A stretch of 64,000 bases of DNA. It comes from Diphasiastrum complanatum. Taxonomy: Eukaryota; Streptophyta; Lycopodiopsida; Lycopodiales; Lycopodiaceae. Position 1 is the stretch's first letter. Each line of letters starts with the position of its first letter. The translations under genes were made by a program, and so were the position numbers. Below are positions 21,771 through 33,483 of this stretch, piece after piece. The stretch covers positions 57,427,898 through 57,491,897 of the forward strand of contig CM055095.1 of the NCBI GenBank assembly GCA_029204225.1. The letters are read 5' to 3'. The notes under the pieces were generated by a model that was given only the letters and a program-made list of their open reading frames with translations, was not told where the DNA came from and made no database searches.

Positions 21771-22103
21771 TCAATATCTATATTTAAAATGGTACAAGGA
21801 ATTCAGTTCTTTCAGGAAGATCATTAACCGCGTTATTTGATAATCCAGAGATCTAAAACCTCTATTTGGATTTCCAATACCAGATATGCACATATCTATT
21901 CCACCAAATACTGGAGTACCCCCATATTTGTTCCTAATGAATTGCAATAATCCATTAACAAAATTGTGATTTAACAAGAATCCGCACATGGCTTTACCGT
22001 CACATAAACAACCCATCTGGCTAGTACTATACTCCCAAATTCCTATCATTTGAGAGTTCCAACTCTTAGGAATAGGGCTCTTTGACGTACCAATGTGAAC
22101 CAA
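21771..22103 (-). CDS. Unidentified 110-codon ORF, probably a fragment
   Basis: The frame has mixed, protein-like composition (IPKSWNSQMIGIWEYS, LCDGKAMCGFLLNH, LLQFIRNKYGGTPVF). The last segment is loosely like the LLxYIKxKYGNPPVF segment before the catalytic Glu of GH1 beta-glucosidases, but the ITENG motif does not follow, so the resemblance may be chance. If it is a GH1 relic it is only a small broken piece. No neighbouring exons were recognised. Confidence 0.3.
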   Translation of the reverse strand: MVHIGTSKSPIPKSWNSQMIGIWEYSTSQMGCLCDGKAMCGFLLNHNFVNGLLQFIRNKYGGTPVFGGIDMCISGIGNPNRGFRSLDYQITRLMIFLKELNSLYHFKYRY

Positions 22104-24080
22104 GTGTCATTTTTGTTCCAATGTCACAATTTCCTATAACAAATAGGGTCAACTCATGGTCCTATAGATATCCAAAATAAATTCAACTTAATTAATTCAA
22201 AATATTGGTGCTATGCAATTTCTATACAGGGATTATTAACCAATCCAAATTACACAACACTATCACATTTACCTACTTATGTGTCTCATTTTCTTCCTCC
22301 CTTAGATTTTTTCCCGATCATCCGAAAAATTTCATCAATGAAGACACCGAAAATTCCCTTGACACAAGTAAATGTTAGGCTACTTCCCTTTTGACCACAC
22401 TAGTTCATTTTCATTACTTCGTTAAAGTTGTCTGAATCAATGGAAAATCAATAAAATTTGGTTCCGGGTACTCTTTATGATATTCAATACACTTGTTTTT
22501 TAATCGAATATGGAGCTTCCTCCCAAAAATTACGACCTTATTCCATTTATTCACTTTAACAAGTGTTTGAAAAGCTTTAGTTTGCCCAATCCTAAAGATC
22601 AAAATCATTTAAGATAAGCCTATCGGTGCAACACCGAAGTCGGAAAGGAAGAACCATAAAAATATCATTTAACTCAATTAACACGGAATATTCCTACTCC
22701 AAAGTTAAACCGATAAAAAGCACAGTACCAGGAACCCAAAATTCCACTAACTGGGTACTTGCCTAGAAAAAAAATTACCATGAAAAACAATATTTTATTG
22801 CCAATCCTAAATCCATGGATTCAATCACATAGACATAATGTTAGGATAATAAAATTATTTTCTCAACAAACCCCAAAAAATTTGGAATAAAGGTAATTCC
22901 ATTCCCAACTGTGGGTGCAGGTGAATTTCACCACTTGGACACATACTAACAGTGCAAGACTTCCCAAAAACCCGGTTCATGGGCATGCAACATGCTATAG
23001 CTCTTGGAGAAACCATGCAAATGCATGAAAACCAAGTCCAAAAGGTGAGGCCTCATTCACGCATAAGCCACACATCCCTAACCAAAAAAATTTCAAAGCA
23101 AAAAGAAACTTAGGTTAACCGACTATTCCCTCACTCGCTACAGCCGCAACTGTTGCGTGCCCTCTTTGCTCACACTGCCATCAAAGGAATACTGGCCCTG
23201 CTGCCCCGTTGGCTCACATAGATCGCACTCCCACACGGCTTTCTCAAGCGCTTCCCTAGCCATAACAAGCTTACAACCTGACCAGCTGATCTCAGATCAT
23301 TTGGGGCTGTTAAATGGCGTGAATCATCAGCAAATGGAGGTCTCAAAGCCTTCCAACAGTCCTAAATTTAGAATTACAGCTTTACCCACTCATAAAATCA
23401 GTTTTTAAATTTTTACAAAGGAAATGGTGACGCCTCACAAAACGTAATCTGTGGGGCAATTTTTTTTTTGACAAATTTTTTTTTTATAGGCACCTTCCGG
23501 TGTCCATAAGGTGCACGTAAAAAACTTTATGTTTTTTACATGCACCTTCCAGTGCATGTTCCAACAGAGGATTAGTTTTATTTTATTTTATTTCAAAAAC
23601 TCTCAATCCTCACGTGCAATCATTAGATTCACAAATTCCATCAACTAGTTGGTTATTTCAGCAAGACTGATCAATCCAAATTAATCTATCCATACTTAGC
23701 TAGTCCTACATGAATCTAAACCCATAGAACATTATGGTCCTATGCATGTTACTCCATCTAGCATATTTCAGCTATAAACAAGCAACAAGATCTTTCCCTC
23801 ATATCCTTTCTACATCAATTGGAAGCTTTTCCAAGAAAACAAGAAATTACAAATGAATTCGCACTAGTTCCAAGCATCTTTACAACAAATGGAACGTGTA
23901 GAAGAGCACTCTACCACCAATTTCAAAAAGCATGCCAAACAATCGGAATTAGCGAAACTCAAATTTGAAATTCTCTTGGAAAAAATCAACACTCCAAACC
24001 AGGATGCAAATCCAAGTGCTTCCCGCTTTCCAATTCGATGTAAAGCTTGTCTTCAATCTCATCCAAGATCGCATCTCAGC
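22104..24080. other. Stretch without a recognised gene; contains a strong foldback
   Basis: No supported gene. A foldback lies at 23508-23548. Part of 23.9-24.08 kb may be the untranslated leader of the minus-strand LTR element whose PBS is at about 24083-24097; its plus strand shows a 70-codon frame that I do not trust. Confidence 0.4.
23508..23548. repeat. 18-bp-arm inverted repeat
   Basis: Left arm AAGGTGCACGTAAAAAAC, loop TTTAT, right arm GTTTTTTACATGCACCTT, which pair at 17 of 18 positions. The outer flanks add direct copies of GCACCTTCC. It could be a MITE core or an intrinsic hairpin. Confidence 0.8.
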
Positions 24081-24097
24081 CGGGCTTTGATACCAAT

Positions 24098-24477
24098 GTA
24101 AAGACCACTAGGGACAATCCCCTAAGATGAGGATAAGAAAACACAAGAGAGACTGTGGAGCAAAACCACCCAACCAATCCTAGATCCCTCCTGGAGAATC
24201 CTCCTGGATCTAGCTCCCAAGCCATGCCATGTGAGCAAGAGGAGAAGAGCTTTATAACATGTAACCTAAACCAAAGTCGTTGACAGAATAATCACTACCT
24301 CAATATATAGAGAGTAGGATCCTATGCATGAGCACATGCAATTCCCATGCAGGTCAACTATAAATAGATCACAGCTCTTCATGCATACCTCCTGCCTATA
24401 TCAGTCACACGTACATGCACTACTCCATATGTCTCAATTAGAGTGTCTGAGTCCTCTCAAGGTCATTAGTCACCAAC
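24098..24477 (-). mobile_element. LTR of a minus-strand retrotransposon with primer-binding site
   Basis: On the minus strand the segment starts TGTTGGTGAC and ends CTTTACA. It is followed at once by TTGGTATCAAAGCCC (24097-24083), which fits the plant initiator-Met tRNA primer-binding site TGGTATCAGAGCC. The 380-bp length fits an LTR. The internal region should run leftward from 24082, but no gag or pol was recognised. The matching second LTR was not found. Confidence 0.65.
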
Positions 24478-24660
24478 AGGCCTCGATGTGGAATAAAATC
24501 TAGGCGTGACCAATAATCTCGAACACTGGAGGTCCGGTCTACCATATTAGGACTATTCCATGTCCTTAGCTGAATATGGCCATAACACGTATCATTTTAG
24601 CTTGCCTATCCTATAATTCCAAAGTTCTAATCTACTATTTTATAAATAGCAATTGGAAAT

Positions 24661-24899
24661 TTGCAAATAAAACTAGTGATACTTGAGACAAGTCTATGAT
24701 TGCATCTAGGAGAATTTGATTGTTGCTTCCCTGTCGTTGTTCTCTTGTATGTCCTCATTTGTGTTCTTATACATGAAACTTTCAAAAGATTGCAAATAAA
24801 ACTATTGGCACTTTTGAGACAAGTCTGTTATGGCATCTAGAAGAATGACATTGTTGCTTCCCTACTTTTGTTCTCTTGTATGTTCTCATTTTTGTTCTA
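24661..24899. repeat. Diverged tandem duplication, period about 131 bp
   Basis: The block starting TTGCAAATAAAACTA and ending near CTCATTTGTGTTCT recurs from about 24792 with substitutions and small indels. Shared pieces include TTGTTGCTTCCCT and GTTCTCTTGTATGT. Confidence 0.75.
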
Positions 24900-25193
24900 G
24901 AATGAAGTTGAACTCCCAACCTCTCTATTTAGTGGAAAATATTACTAGAGGACCGTCTCTTTTCTATTGTGTACTATCAAAATGAACATATACACATAAA
25001 CTTGCTATACAGGTCACCATGACACATCATCATCCTCTCCACACCGCTACTACATATCACAAATCATTTTCTATTTTTCTTCCTCACACTTTCTTCTTGC
25101 GTTTTTGCTTTCCAGCGCTCACTCTCTTTGCGATCAAAGCGATCTTTTACGCCCTATTGCAATCTGCGGAGCTGTCGTCAATCATTCGATGCA

Positions 25194-27222
25194 ATGGCTT
25201 CTAGATCGAGTTCTAGCTCCTCAATTATCTGGAAAGCACACGCAAGAATCCGCCTGACATCAATCCAGTCCTTTTTGGATCAATGCAGGTTGGGTAATTT
25301 GAAAGTGGGCCCTTCAATCATTCTGTCTGAAGTCAGTACCGAGTTTGTGAACTCCATTCATGCCATCTCTGAGGTGGATTTCGAAGTCCATGTACAAGGC
25401 AAAATTTTCACTATTTCTAAAGAACTCTTCTGCACAGCGCTCGGATTACCATTGGATGGAAAAATTCTTTCTACAAACAAAGATTCAGTGAATGAAGCTG
25501 TCCATTTTCTGAGCAACTACTTCGTACCCACAAAGGGGTATAAAATCTCCATGATCAGGGATACCACCTTCAAGCTGTTATGTAAATATGCCAATCAAGC
25601 AATATTTTTGCCAGATGCGGATGCAACAATTTCAGTCCAAAATTTTGGCTATATATTGGATGCGCTAGCTGGTAATCCTATTTGCTTTGGTGTTATCGCA
25701 TACAAGGCCTTTTTGAGGTGGATCAAACACCAAAAGTTTTCTAGAGTAGGAGCACAATTTCGCAATTGTGCGCTCATTTTGAAATATTGATTGATCAAGA
25801 GAAAACCATGTTGACAGAAAGGCTGTTGCCTCCAAAACCAATTGACCTGTCTAGCCTCCTGACCATTCCTATCCCAGCTACTACAGCAGATGTTGTGCCA
25901 CCAGTCGAAGTAGCAGCTACCACCACTATGGAGATTGATGCTGCACCTTTTTAGCAAGATGCAGTTGCTACTAGCGCCATGGATACAGATGGAGCTGTTG
26001 CTGCTGATTCTTCAAAGCCAACATCTGCTTCAACATCCCAGAAGCAGAAGAGTGCATCAACCTCGGATGACGATGCAACTCAATCCGATACATCTGCTAA
26101 GGCTCGAGTGGCTGCAGAAGGTGACACTGGGGCACCTGATGAAGATGATGATGGACCTGGTAACTAGCCCCAGTGGTTCCGCAATATGACAGAGAAAGAC
26201 AAGAATCTTGTGGCTGATATTTATGACTTCGATCGCCATATTCAAAAGAGCATTTTGGATCTGATTAAAGCGGAGCAAAAATATCAAATCTCTCTCAAGA
26301 AGTCTTACGGGAAGATCGACTCGCTCGAATCAGACAACACGCAACTGATTGAACGAAATCGCTCTCTTGAAACACAACTTCAGAAAGTAATAAACCAAGC
26401 TGATTCTTTGAAGCAGGCCAATAAGACGATTGAGGCCAAGTCTATAAATTTTCAGACTCAAAATGATTCTTTGAAACAACAGCTGTTGGCTACAAATAAA
26501 CACAATGTCGCTCTCTAGAAGCATTTGCAATAGGAGCGAGCCACACGAATAAAGACAGAAGCTGCGCTTGCCTTATGCATCAATGCCGAAGGCTCTTGTC
26601 GAGGAAGAGTTGGTTGAGTTGAAGGAGCTGTCTAATGAAGCCACCCCAACTTGCAGCGGGCCCGACTCTCACGAAGAATACCTTTAGGCCCTGTTTCGCA
26701 TTGATGATCTGACGCAGCAAATTCAAGTTGTGCATGTCTTCTCGGGACTCACTGACCATCCAGAATATTTGGAGGCAGTCGCGAAGATCGACAAGCTCGA
26801 ACATGAGTTGTCAGATCTCAAGCAGCGTCTAGAAGACCAAAAGTTAGCTGTTGAGTTGCAAACTCAGGGCCATAGTAACTACTCAGGCAAAGCGAACACG
26901 TCAAAACCAGTCAAAGGTATGTGCTGAAAGATTCCATGCATTTGCTGAACGATTCTGGAAGTGGTGTCCTCAAGCATTTAACATTGAATTACAATGGCAT
27001 GCAGATTACATGATGCTACCAGGTGCAGTAGGCATCGCCTTCGACGATTGGAAGCAACCATGGGACAAGGACGACTTTCTCTGGTTATGGGCCCAATTAT
27101 CTATCGAGCAGAAAGGATGTCTCTGCTCGGGCATAATCCAGGGAAATTTTCAGGTCGTGCCTTTCAGTTCAATAGAGTTATACATAGGCTCTTCTGCTAT
27201 GTATGCTCTCGAATACATTTGA
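25194..27222 (+). pseudogene. Long unidentified protein gene, broken by TAG stops and frameshifts
   Basis: The likely start is MASRSSSSSS at 25194. Part 1 (to 25790) is a folded-looking domain (FEVHVQGKIFTISKELFCTA followed by LGLPLDGK), loosely like the N-terminal domain of plant transposon-associated ORFs. After a shift, one frame runs 25766-26590 through an acidic Ala/Thr/Ser-rich linker and a coiled coil (LIERNRSLETQLQKVINQAD, SLKQANKTIEAK), interrupted by TAG at 25952, 26165, 26516 and 26531. A third segment (26588-26927) is again coiled coil (KIDKLEHELSDLKQRLEDQK) with a TAG at 26686. The last segment (26915-27222) is compact and Trp-rich (FAERFWKWCPQAFNIELQW, DDFLWLWAQLS). The parts are colinear and look like one protein of about 680 residues. 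I do not recognise the family. Confidence 0.6.
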
Positions 27223-28093
27223 ATCAAAGGATCGCAATTTTTGTGAAATGAAGACAATAAGCGACATCTTGGAAGCGAAAGTCGCAGTTTCAACTGTACA
27301 AACCACAAGTTGTTGCGGATTTAGGCACTTTCGACGATGCAGGTTTACTGATTAATGTAAATATGGCCTATCCTGAATTTTGAATAGAGTGCTGAGAGTT
27401 ATTCTCCCTTATCTCTGATCTCCGCACTGTTGAGTGTGAGTGATCATGAGTCTACTAGCAATCTCTAACACATTACATGAATTACTCTCTAATCAGACAG
27501 ACTCTCTAGCGCATTACAGTCGTTTGTTGTGTATCCACATGCTCTAAAGAACTATCTTAAAATCATCTTATTCGTCTATTGCAAATACTTTCTTTTCGGC
27601 ACTCAAATAAAGACTACATTTGGTACAGTATAGGACGATCATTGAATAAAACTGTATGTATACATATGAGATGACATTCCCTGTATGAAGAATTGAGTCT
27701 TTGATCTGTGTTCCGTGATTGTAATTGACATAAGTTTCTAACGTGCTCTAAAACTATTCATGTTCTTTAACCATAACCTTGGACTTAAGTTGTTGAGGAC
27801 TTCTATCTAGAAACGAACAGTTCGCGAACGCGATTAATTAATTGTTTGCACAACAACAAATACATTGAACATTTCTCGACTCTCTGTTGACACCTTAATC
27901 AGCCGGAGTGTAATATTGTTGTACTACTCTGATAACATCTCATCTATAGAACGCGTTTCATTCGATTTGATAGAGACCAGATTGTTGTTCTGAAATTATT
28001 AACATTACACACCCCAAACACAAGTAATACTGGTTACTTTCTAATGTCTGTTGACAACCATAATAACACTCAAAACCACTTGTCATAATTGTA
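27223..28093. other. Stretch with no recognised gene
   Basis: Non-coding by frame length. It could hold the 3' LTR of the minus-strand copia fragment to its right, but no polypurine tract and TG start were found. Confidence 0.4.
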
Positions 28094-29103
28094 TCAAATA
28101 TGTAACTTTAAAATGCTATCCTTTGTGGGAACGACATTATTTACTACAAAATCTATATTAACCTTGTTGGTATAGTACGACAGCGTGTGCTGCATGATCT
28201 CTTTCTCTTCGTCAAAGTCTTTGGACAATCTTTGTTTGTCAAAATTGTTCTTGCAAGCATTGGGGTGTTTGCCCCTTTGCAATCTGTCATCCCGAAATCA
28301 TCGAGGATCTTCTGGATGTACCTGGACTGATGAAGGTATAGCTTTCCTTTGTCATGATCATGGTTGAATTGCAAGCCTAGATAACATCTGGCTTCTCCTA
28401 GGTCTATTATACCAAAATGTTTTGAGATGTCGTTCTTCACTAGTATCAGTGTGTCGTCCACGTGCACAACAACAATGATGATCTCCCCATCTGTGATCCT
28501 TATATATACATTGGAATCGGCCATCAGTGGCCCGAAACCCAATGATAGTAGGGCATGATCTTTCTTCTTGTACCATTGTTGCACGGATTGTTTCAATCCA
28601 TATGTACTGTGCATTTGGCAAGCATAGGTGGGAAGTGATTCACAAATGTAATCCAGAGGTTGATCCATATAGACTTCTTCGTCTAATTTTCCATGCAAGA
28701 ATGATGTCTTCTCATTGACTATGTGAATCCTGAGGTCATAGGCGGCTGCATATGCAAATAGAAAATGTAGGGACTCATGCTTCACGACTGAAGAGAAGGT
28801 CTTGATGTAGTCGATGTCATACTTTTGAGAAAATCTCTTTGCTACTAGTCTAGCTTTGTACCTCGAAACATTTCCATTCGGTCCGTACTTCAGCTTGTAT
28901 ACCCATTTGCATTGCATTGTCTTCCACTTGTTTGGTACTGGCTGCAGTGTCCATACCTCATTCTTCTTCATGGATTTGATCTCTTCATTTATGGCTTGGA
29001 TCCATTTGTCCTTGTCTGGACTGTTGATGACTTCCTCGAATGTTTGTGGTTCATCACTGAACCCACAGAACTCTTCGGATGTCGAAGCCGAGCTGCCTGG
29101 CAC
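28094..29103 (-). pseudogene. Copia reverse transcriptase
   Basis: The frame 29103-28153 carries the copia RT entry ([57 protein letters not shown]), the palm (SFLHGKLDEEVYMDQP), TYGLKQSVQQWYKK, and the catalytic loop as VVHVDDTLI. The two Asp are kept but the usual Tyr of YVDD is His. The frame continues to SRYIQKILDDFGM and then loses the RNase H by frameshift near 28210. RNA-dependent DNA synthesis would be its role, but the copy is dead. Confidence 0.92.
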
Positions 29104-29283
29104 AAATCTGGCTGGCGCTCTTCATTCTCTTGTTGACCTCCTGGGGGATTCTTTGGGTGCTACAATGTCCTTGCCTTTGCCTCTTCGGCAAGGTCCGGAA
29201 CCATTTTGGTTTACAGGCGTTCTAGCTGCAGGTAGGCTTGCGGTCCTTTCTTGGTCCGATTCGTCACTCAATTGATGTGGAGT

Positions 29284-29955
29284 TCAAACATCTTCGTCAG
29301 AGTGTTTGGGTTCTGCTCCCTTTGTCATGGTTGGCAGGTTGTAGTACTGCTTTCCTAAGATTTCATGGCTGGCTGAATCATCATCTGCCATTGTTTCGCT
29401 TTCATCAAACTTGACATCTCTTACTGTTTTCACTTGATTCGTCTCTGGCATGTAGACCCTGTAGTATGACGAATGGTTGTCATATCCGACGAGGTATCCT
29501 TGTTCGACTTTCTCATCAAGCTTCTTTCGAAGCTTGTCTGGAATATGTGCATAAGTTGCATAGCCCAAGATCCGAACGTGCGTCAGATTGGGCTTTCTAC
29601 CCCACCATAGTTTGTGTGGTGTCATGTGAGGAACACTATATTTGCCTATTATATTCTAGATGTAGGCAGCTGTAGCTCCTGCTTTAGCCCATAGCACTCT
29701 TGGTGCTTTTAAATAGGACATCATGCACCTTGCGGCTTCCATGAGTGCCTTGTTCTTCCTTTCAGCAACACTATTGTGTTATGGTGTATAGGATGCAGTC
29801 CTTCTATGAAGGATTTTTCGATCGTTGTAGAAGTCAGCGAAGCGGTTCGAGATGTATTCTCCGCCACGATCAGATCTGATTTGTTTCACTTTGCTTCATG
29901 TGCATCTTTTTGCCTAGTTCACATATTCTATGAACTTGTCGTGTGCAAAAAGTAC
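29284..29955 (-). pseudogene. Copia integrase, C-terminal part of the core and tail
   Basis: Reading leftward: HDKFIEYVN near 29945, then QIRSDRGGEYISNRF near 29885 (second catalytic Asp region), then frame-broken sequence. The open frame 29625-29284 follows (MTPHKLWWGRKPNLTHVRIL, LRKKLDEKVEQGYLVGYDNH), the standard copia integrase tail. It belongs to the same element as the RT at 28.1-29.1 kb. The N-terminal zinc domain and first half of the core are missing. In their place is the tandemly duplicated non-coding DNA at 29.96-31.39 kb. Confidence 0.88.
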
Positions 29956-30030
29956 AAAAAGGACCAAGAGTGGATTCTAATTTGATCTTCAAGAGGGATT
30001 GGCTGTCAGATTACTTGATCTATCAATGTA

Positions 30031-31265
30031 CTTGAGATTAAGATCAATCTAGATCAATTCTAGACACAAAATCCTAGCAAGAACAATCATTAATTGAAGG
30101 TAGGTGTACTTTCTGGTTTCACACATGTGAAACACTGTCTGAGTATGGACTCCACCCTGAAAATCAAGTACACATTGATAGAACCTCAAAACAATCAAAA
30201 CAAATGTAGACAAATGGAGAGAATCACTCAAAATTGCTTCCAAAATCAAGATTGGTGTCTCACATTGATTATGGCCAAATAAGCCTCTATATATACACTT
30301 TTGGAGCTCGAGGTACTGATCATGCATCAGATCTCACATGTGTGAGGATGCCTTGTCACCATCATGCAATTTGACACTTGGATCAAAACTTTTTATTTTG
30401 GGCATTTTTGGTCTATTTTCCTACTATATGGAGATATTCATGTAAATCTTCTAGAAGCAAAAACTCGCCTACTTCAGCTATTTCCACACGTGTGAGCTGT
30501 CCTCTACACATGGGATGTGACACCTATTCAAAAAATTTGGCTCATGCAATCATTAGATTGGTGCCATGTGTCATATCTCTAGAAAACTAGTTTTTGGCCA
30601 TTTTAGCCACTAGAACTTGGATTAAATCATATGTACAACATATATGATTATTTACTTGAGATTAAGATCAATTCTAGACACAAAATCCTAGCAAGAACAA
30701 TCATTAATTGAAAGTAGGTGTACTTTCTGGTTTCACACATGTGAAACACTGTCTGAGTACGGACTCCCTTTGAAAATCAAGTACACATTGATAGAACCTC
30801 AAAACAATCAAAACAAATGTAGACAAATGGAGAGAATCACTCAAAATTGCTTCCAAAATCAAGATTGGTGTCTCACATTGATTATGGCCAAATAAGCCTT
30901 TATATATACACTTTTGGAGTTCGAGGTACTGATCATGCATCAGATCTCACATGTGTGAGGATGCCTTGTCATCATCATGCAATTTGGCACTTGGATCAAA
31001 ACTTTTTATTTTGGACATTTTTGGTCTATTTTCCTACTATATGGAGATCTTCATGTAAATCTTCTAGAAGCAAAAACTCGCCTACTTCAGCTATTTCCAC
31101 ACATGTGAGCTGTCCTCTACACATGGGATGTGACACCTATTCGAAATATTTGGCTCATGCAATCATTAGATTGGTGCCACGTGTCATATCTCTAGAAAAC
31201 TAGTTTTTGGCCATTTTAGCCACTAGAACTTGAATTAAATCATATGTACAGCATATATGATTATG
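30031..31265. repeat. Tandem duplication, unit 624 bp
   Basis: Copy 1 (30031-30654) and copy 2 (30655 to about 31265) both begin CTTGAGATTAAGATCAAT and end ATCATATGTACARCATATATGATTA. By eye they differ at a small number of positions, so the duplication is recent relative to the surrounding pol decay. Each unit carries several palindromes built on CACATGTG/CACGTGTG. No coding function is seen. The unit sits between copia gag (31.4-31.84 kb) and integrase (29.3-29.95 kb), both minus strand. Confidence 0.93.
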
Positions 31266-31398
31266 GTACATGAAAAGTACACTAGTTTCACACGTGGGAA
31301 CAGGCTCCACACATGTGTGTCTATCCTATATACAAGATTTTTGGCCTCTACCAAGCTTATTTTTGCATTTTTCACAGTCGAGTGCTTTTGATACTTAA

Positions 31399-31840
31399 TT
31401 ACCACAAAAAGCTTGTCTTGAACTGCTTCTTCAACTTGTCTTTATTGCTATAGAGAGCCTGATCAGAGATGTCCTTGTGATCAAGGTGCTCACGATCTTC
31501 AACTTTTTCTCGAATTTCGATCACTGCTTTTTCGAGAGTCATCTCTGGATCTTTTGCTAGCAACGTTCGGGTCATCTGGAAAGATCTTGGTAAAGCATGT
31601 AGCAAGTAGGTGAGGTGCTTCTTAGTTGATACTGCATTGTTTGTTCTGGCGTTGTGTAACAAAAGGAACAGATCCTTCATCTTTCTGATAAGGGATGTGA
31701 GGTCTTTGTCATCCCATCATAGGTTTGTCAGCTGGTCTTCGAGAAGCATTGTTTGACTGCATGATTTTGTCTAGAACCTGGTAAGTAATGCATTCCACAT
31801 CTCTTTTGCAAGTTCAATGGTTCTAACTTCTACATCTAGA
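31399..31840 (-). pseudogene. Copia gag (UBN2-type) fragment
   Basis: The frame 31680-31399 has the gag signature (KHLTYLLHALPRSFQMTRTL, then EKAVIEIREKVEDRE). The upstream frame to 31840 adds LAKEMWNALLTRF-like residues with stops. Gag forms the virus-like particle around retrotransposon RNA. It lies on the same strand as the integrase and RT at 28.1-29.95 kb and is probably the 5' part of the same element. Confidence 0.75.
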
Positions 31841-31849
31841 AGTTAAAAT

Positions 31850-32600
31850 TTCGGATGATGTTGATAGATAGAGATCTTTGGGATGTAGTAGAAGGTTTTG
31901 ACCTGAAACCAGAAGATGGTGATCAAGCGAAGGCATGGAAGATCAAAGATTAGAAGGCCTTAGCATGCATCACACTCAATCTGGTTAACTCCCAAATATC
32001 CCATGTTACCACATGCAAAACCTTTAAGGATGCATTAGATTTGTTATCAAATCTCTATGAGACTCATGATGTAACCACTAGATTACATCTTAGAGAAAAA
32101 TTCTTTACTCTTAGCATGTTTGATTCTACTGCCATCACTTCTCACATCAATAGCTTCAAGTCTTTATTGGATCAGTTATCAGCTGCAGGATGTTCTATTC
32201 AAGATGATGATGCCGACATAACCTTGCTTTCTTCTCTTCCAAAGTTGTATGAACACTTTGTGGTGATAATCTTCACACAATCCGACCTCACTCTTCAAAA
32301 GGTGATCGATCATCTTCTTCAAGAAGAATCAAGTGCAACAGCAACAACAAAAGCCTCACACTCAAGGTGAGAATAGTGGATCATGCAAGAAGATTTTCTA
32401 CAAATATTGCAAGAGAGCCAATCACGACATCAAGGAGTGTCTTATTCGGATCTACAACAAGGCGAAGAAGCAACAACAGCAACAGCCAAACTCCTCCAAC
32501 ATGGCGGAATTCAAGGAGCATTAATGGCTTATAGCAACAACAACGAAGGCTGTGATAGCTGGTACTTGGATAGCGGCGCTACCCAACACATGACCTCTCG
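31850..32600 (+). pseudogene. Copia gag, zinc knuckle and protease start
   Basis: Gag runs from LWDVVEGFDLKPEDGD (about 31880) through LSNLYETHDVTTRLHLREKF and LLSSLPKLYEHFVV. The nucleocapsid knuckle FYKYCKRANHDIKEC at about 32396-32440 has lost its first Cys (Tyr instead). The protease active-site segment WYLDSGATQHMT is at about 32558-32593. The parts are in different frames. Directly after it the element jumps to mid-integrase, so protease, pre-integrase and the integrase zinc domain are deleted. Confidence 0.85.
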
Positions 32601-32606
32601 CAAGGA

Positions 32607-33483
32607 ATGGTTTACCGAGCGAAAAAGATACAGATCCTTAGATCTGACAATAGAGGTAAATACAAAAGCAAAGAATTCTTAAGATTCTGCGAAGAACAGG
32701 GGATAGAACACCAGTTCACTCCTGCATACACACCAGAATACAATGGTGTTGCAGAAAGAAGAAACATAATGCTAGTCGAAGGAGTCAGATGCATGATGGC
32801 AAAGGCTCAGTTGCCAGGTCAATTCTGGGCTGAGGCAATAGCTACAGTTGTACACCTGCAGAACAGATCTACAATGACAACGCTGGAAAACAAAACACCA
32901 TACGAAATGTGGACAGGCAGAAAGCTCGATCTGTCATACGTACGAGTGTTTGGATGTCCAGCATACAAGCACATTCCAAAAGAAAAAGAAGCAAGCTCGA
33001 TGACAATTCTAAGCAAACAATCATGGTCGGTTACTCGAACAGAACACATGTGTACAGGCTCTACAACCCGTTTCGAACAGAGATGTGAAGTTCGATGAGT
33101 CCACATTCCCTGGACTAAAAGACGAAAGAGGCCATGAGATTTTCACATTGCTGCCTATTCAAGAGGGAGATCAAGGACAGACATCAAATCAGAATGCAGA
33201 GTCGCAGACTCCAAAGCAGCAGGAGGCAGAGGATCAACCCCACGAACAAGAAATGTTCGAGCAACGACGAAACGAACCTAAAAGGTCAACAAGACAAAGA
33301 AGACCTCCAGACCGCTACTCTGACAATCTTCAATGGAGCGAAGACATGCAGTTTGAGTACTGTAGCTTCACTGAAGAGCCAACAACATACCAAGAAGCTA
33401 TCCAGAGTCCAGAAGAGGGAGAATTCTGGAAGCAGACAATGTCAGAGGAGATCGAGTCGATGAGGAATGGAATAGAACAAGAA
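32607..33483 (+). pseudogene. Copia integrase core (second half) and linker to RT
   Basis: It starts at KKIQILRSDNRGKYKSKEF, which holds the second catalytic Asp, then QFTPAYTPEYNGVAERRN with the catalytic Glu, QFWAEAIATVVHLQNR and PYEMWTGRKLDLSYVRVFGC. After a frame change near 33090 it continues as RFDESTF and a Gln/Glu-rich linker (RSTRQRRPPDRYSD), ending at SEEIESMRN before an insertion. The first catalytic Asp and zinc domain are absent. Confidence 0.9.

Noticed and set aside
23157-23408. 83-codon plus-strand frame
   Set aside because: No family features and no splice or promoter context.
28856-29275. 139-codon plus-strand frame
   Set aside because: Antisense shadow of the copia RT on the minus strand.
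30049-30327. Two similar 78-92-codon minus-strand frames at 30.0-30.3 and 30.7-30.9 kb
   Set aside because: They look conserved only because the 624-bp unit is duplicated. They carry no protein features.
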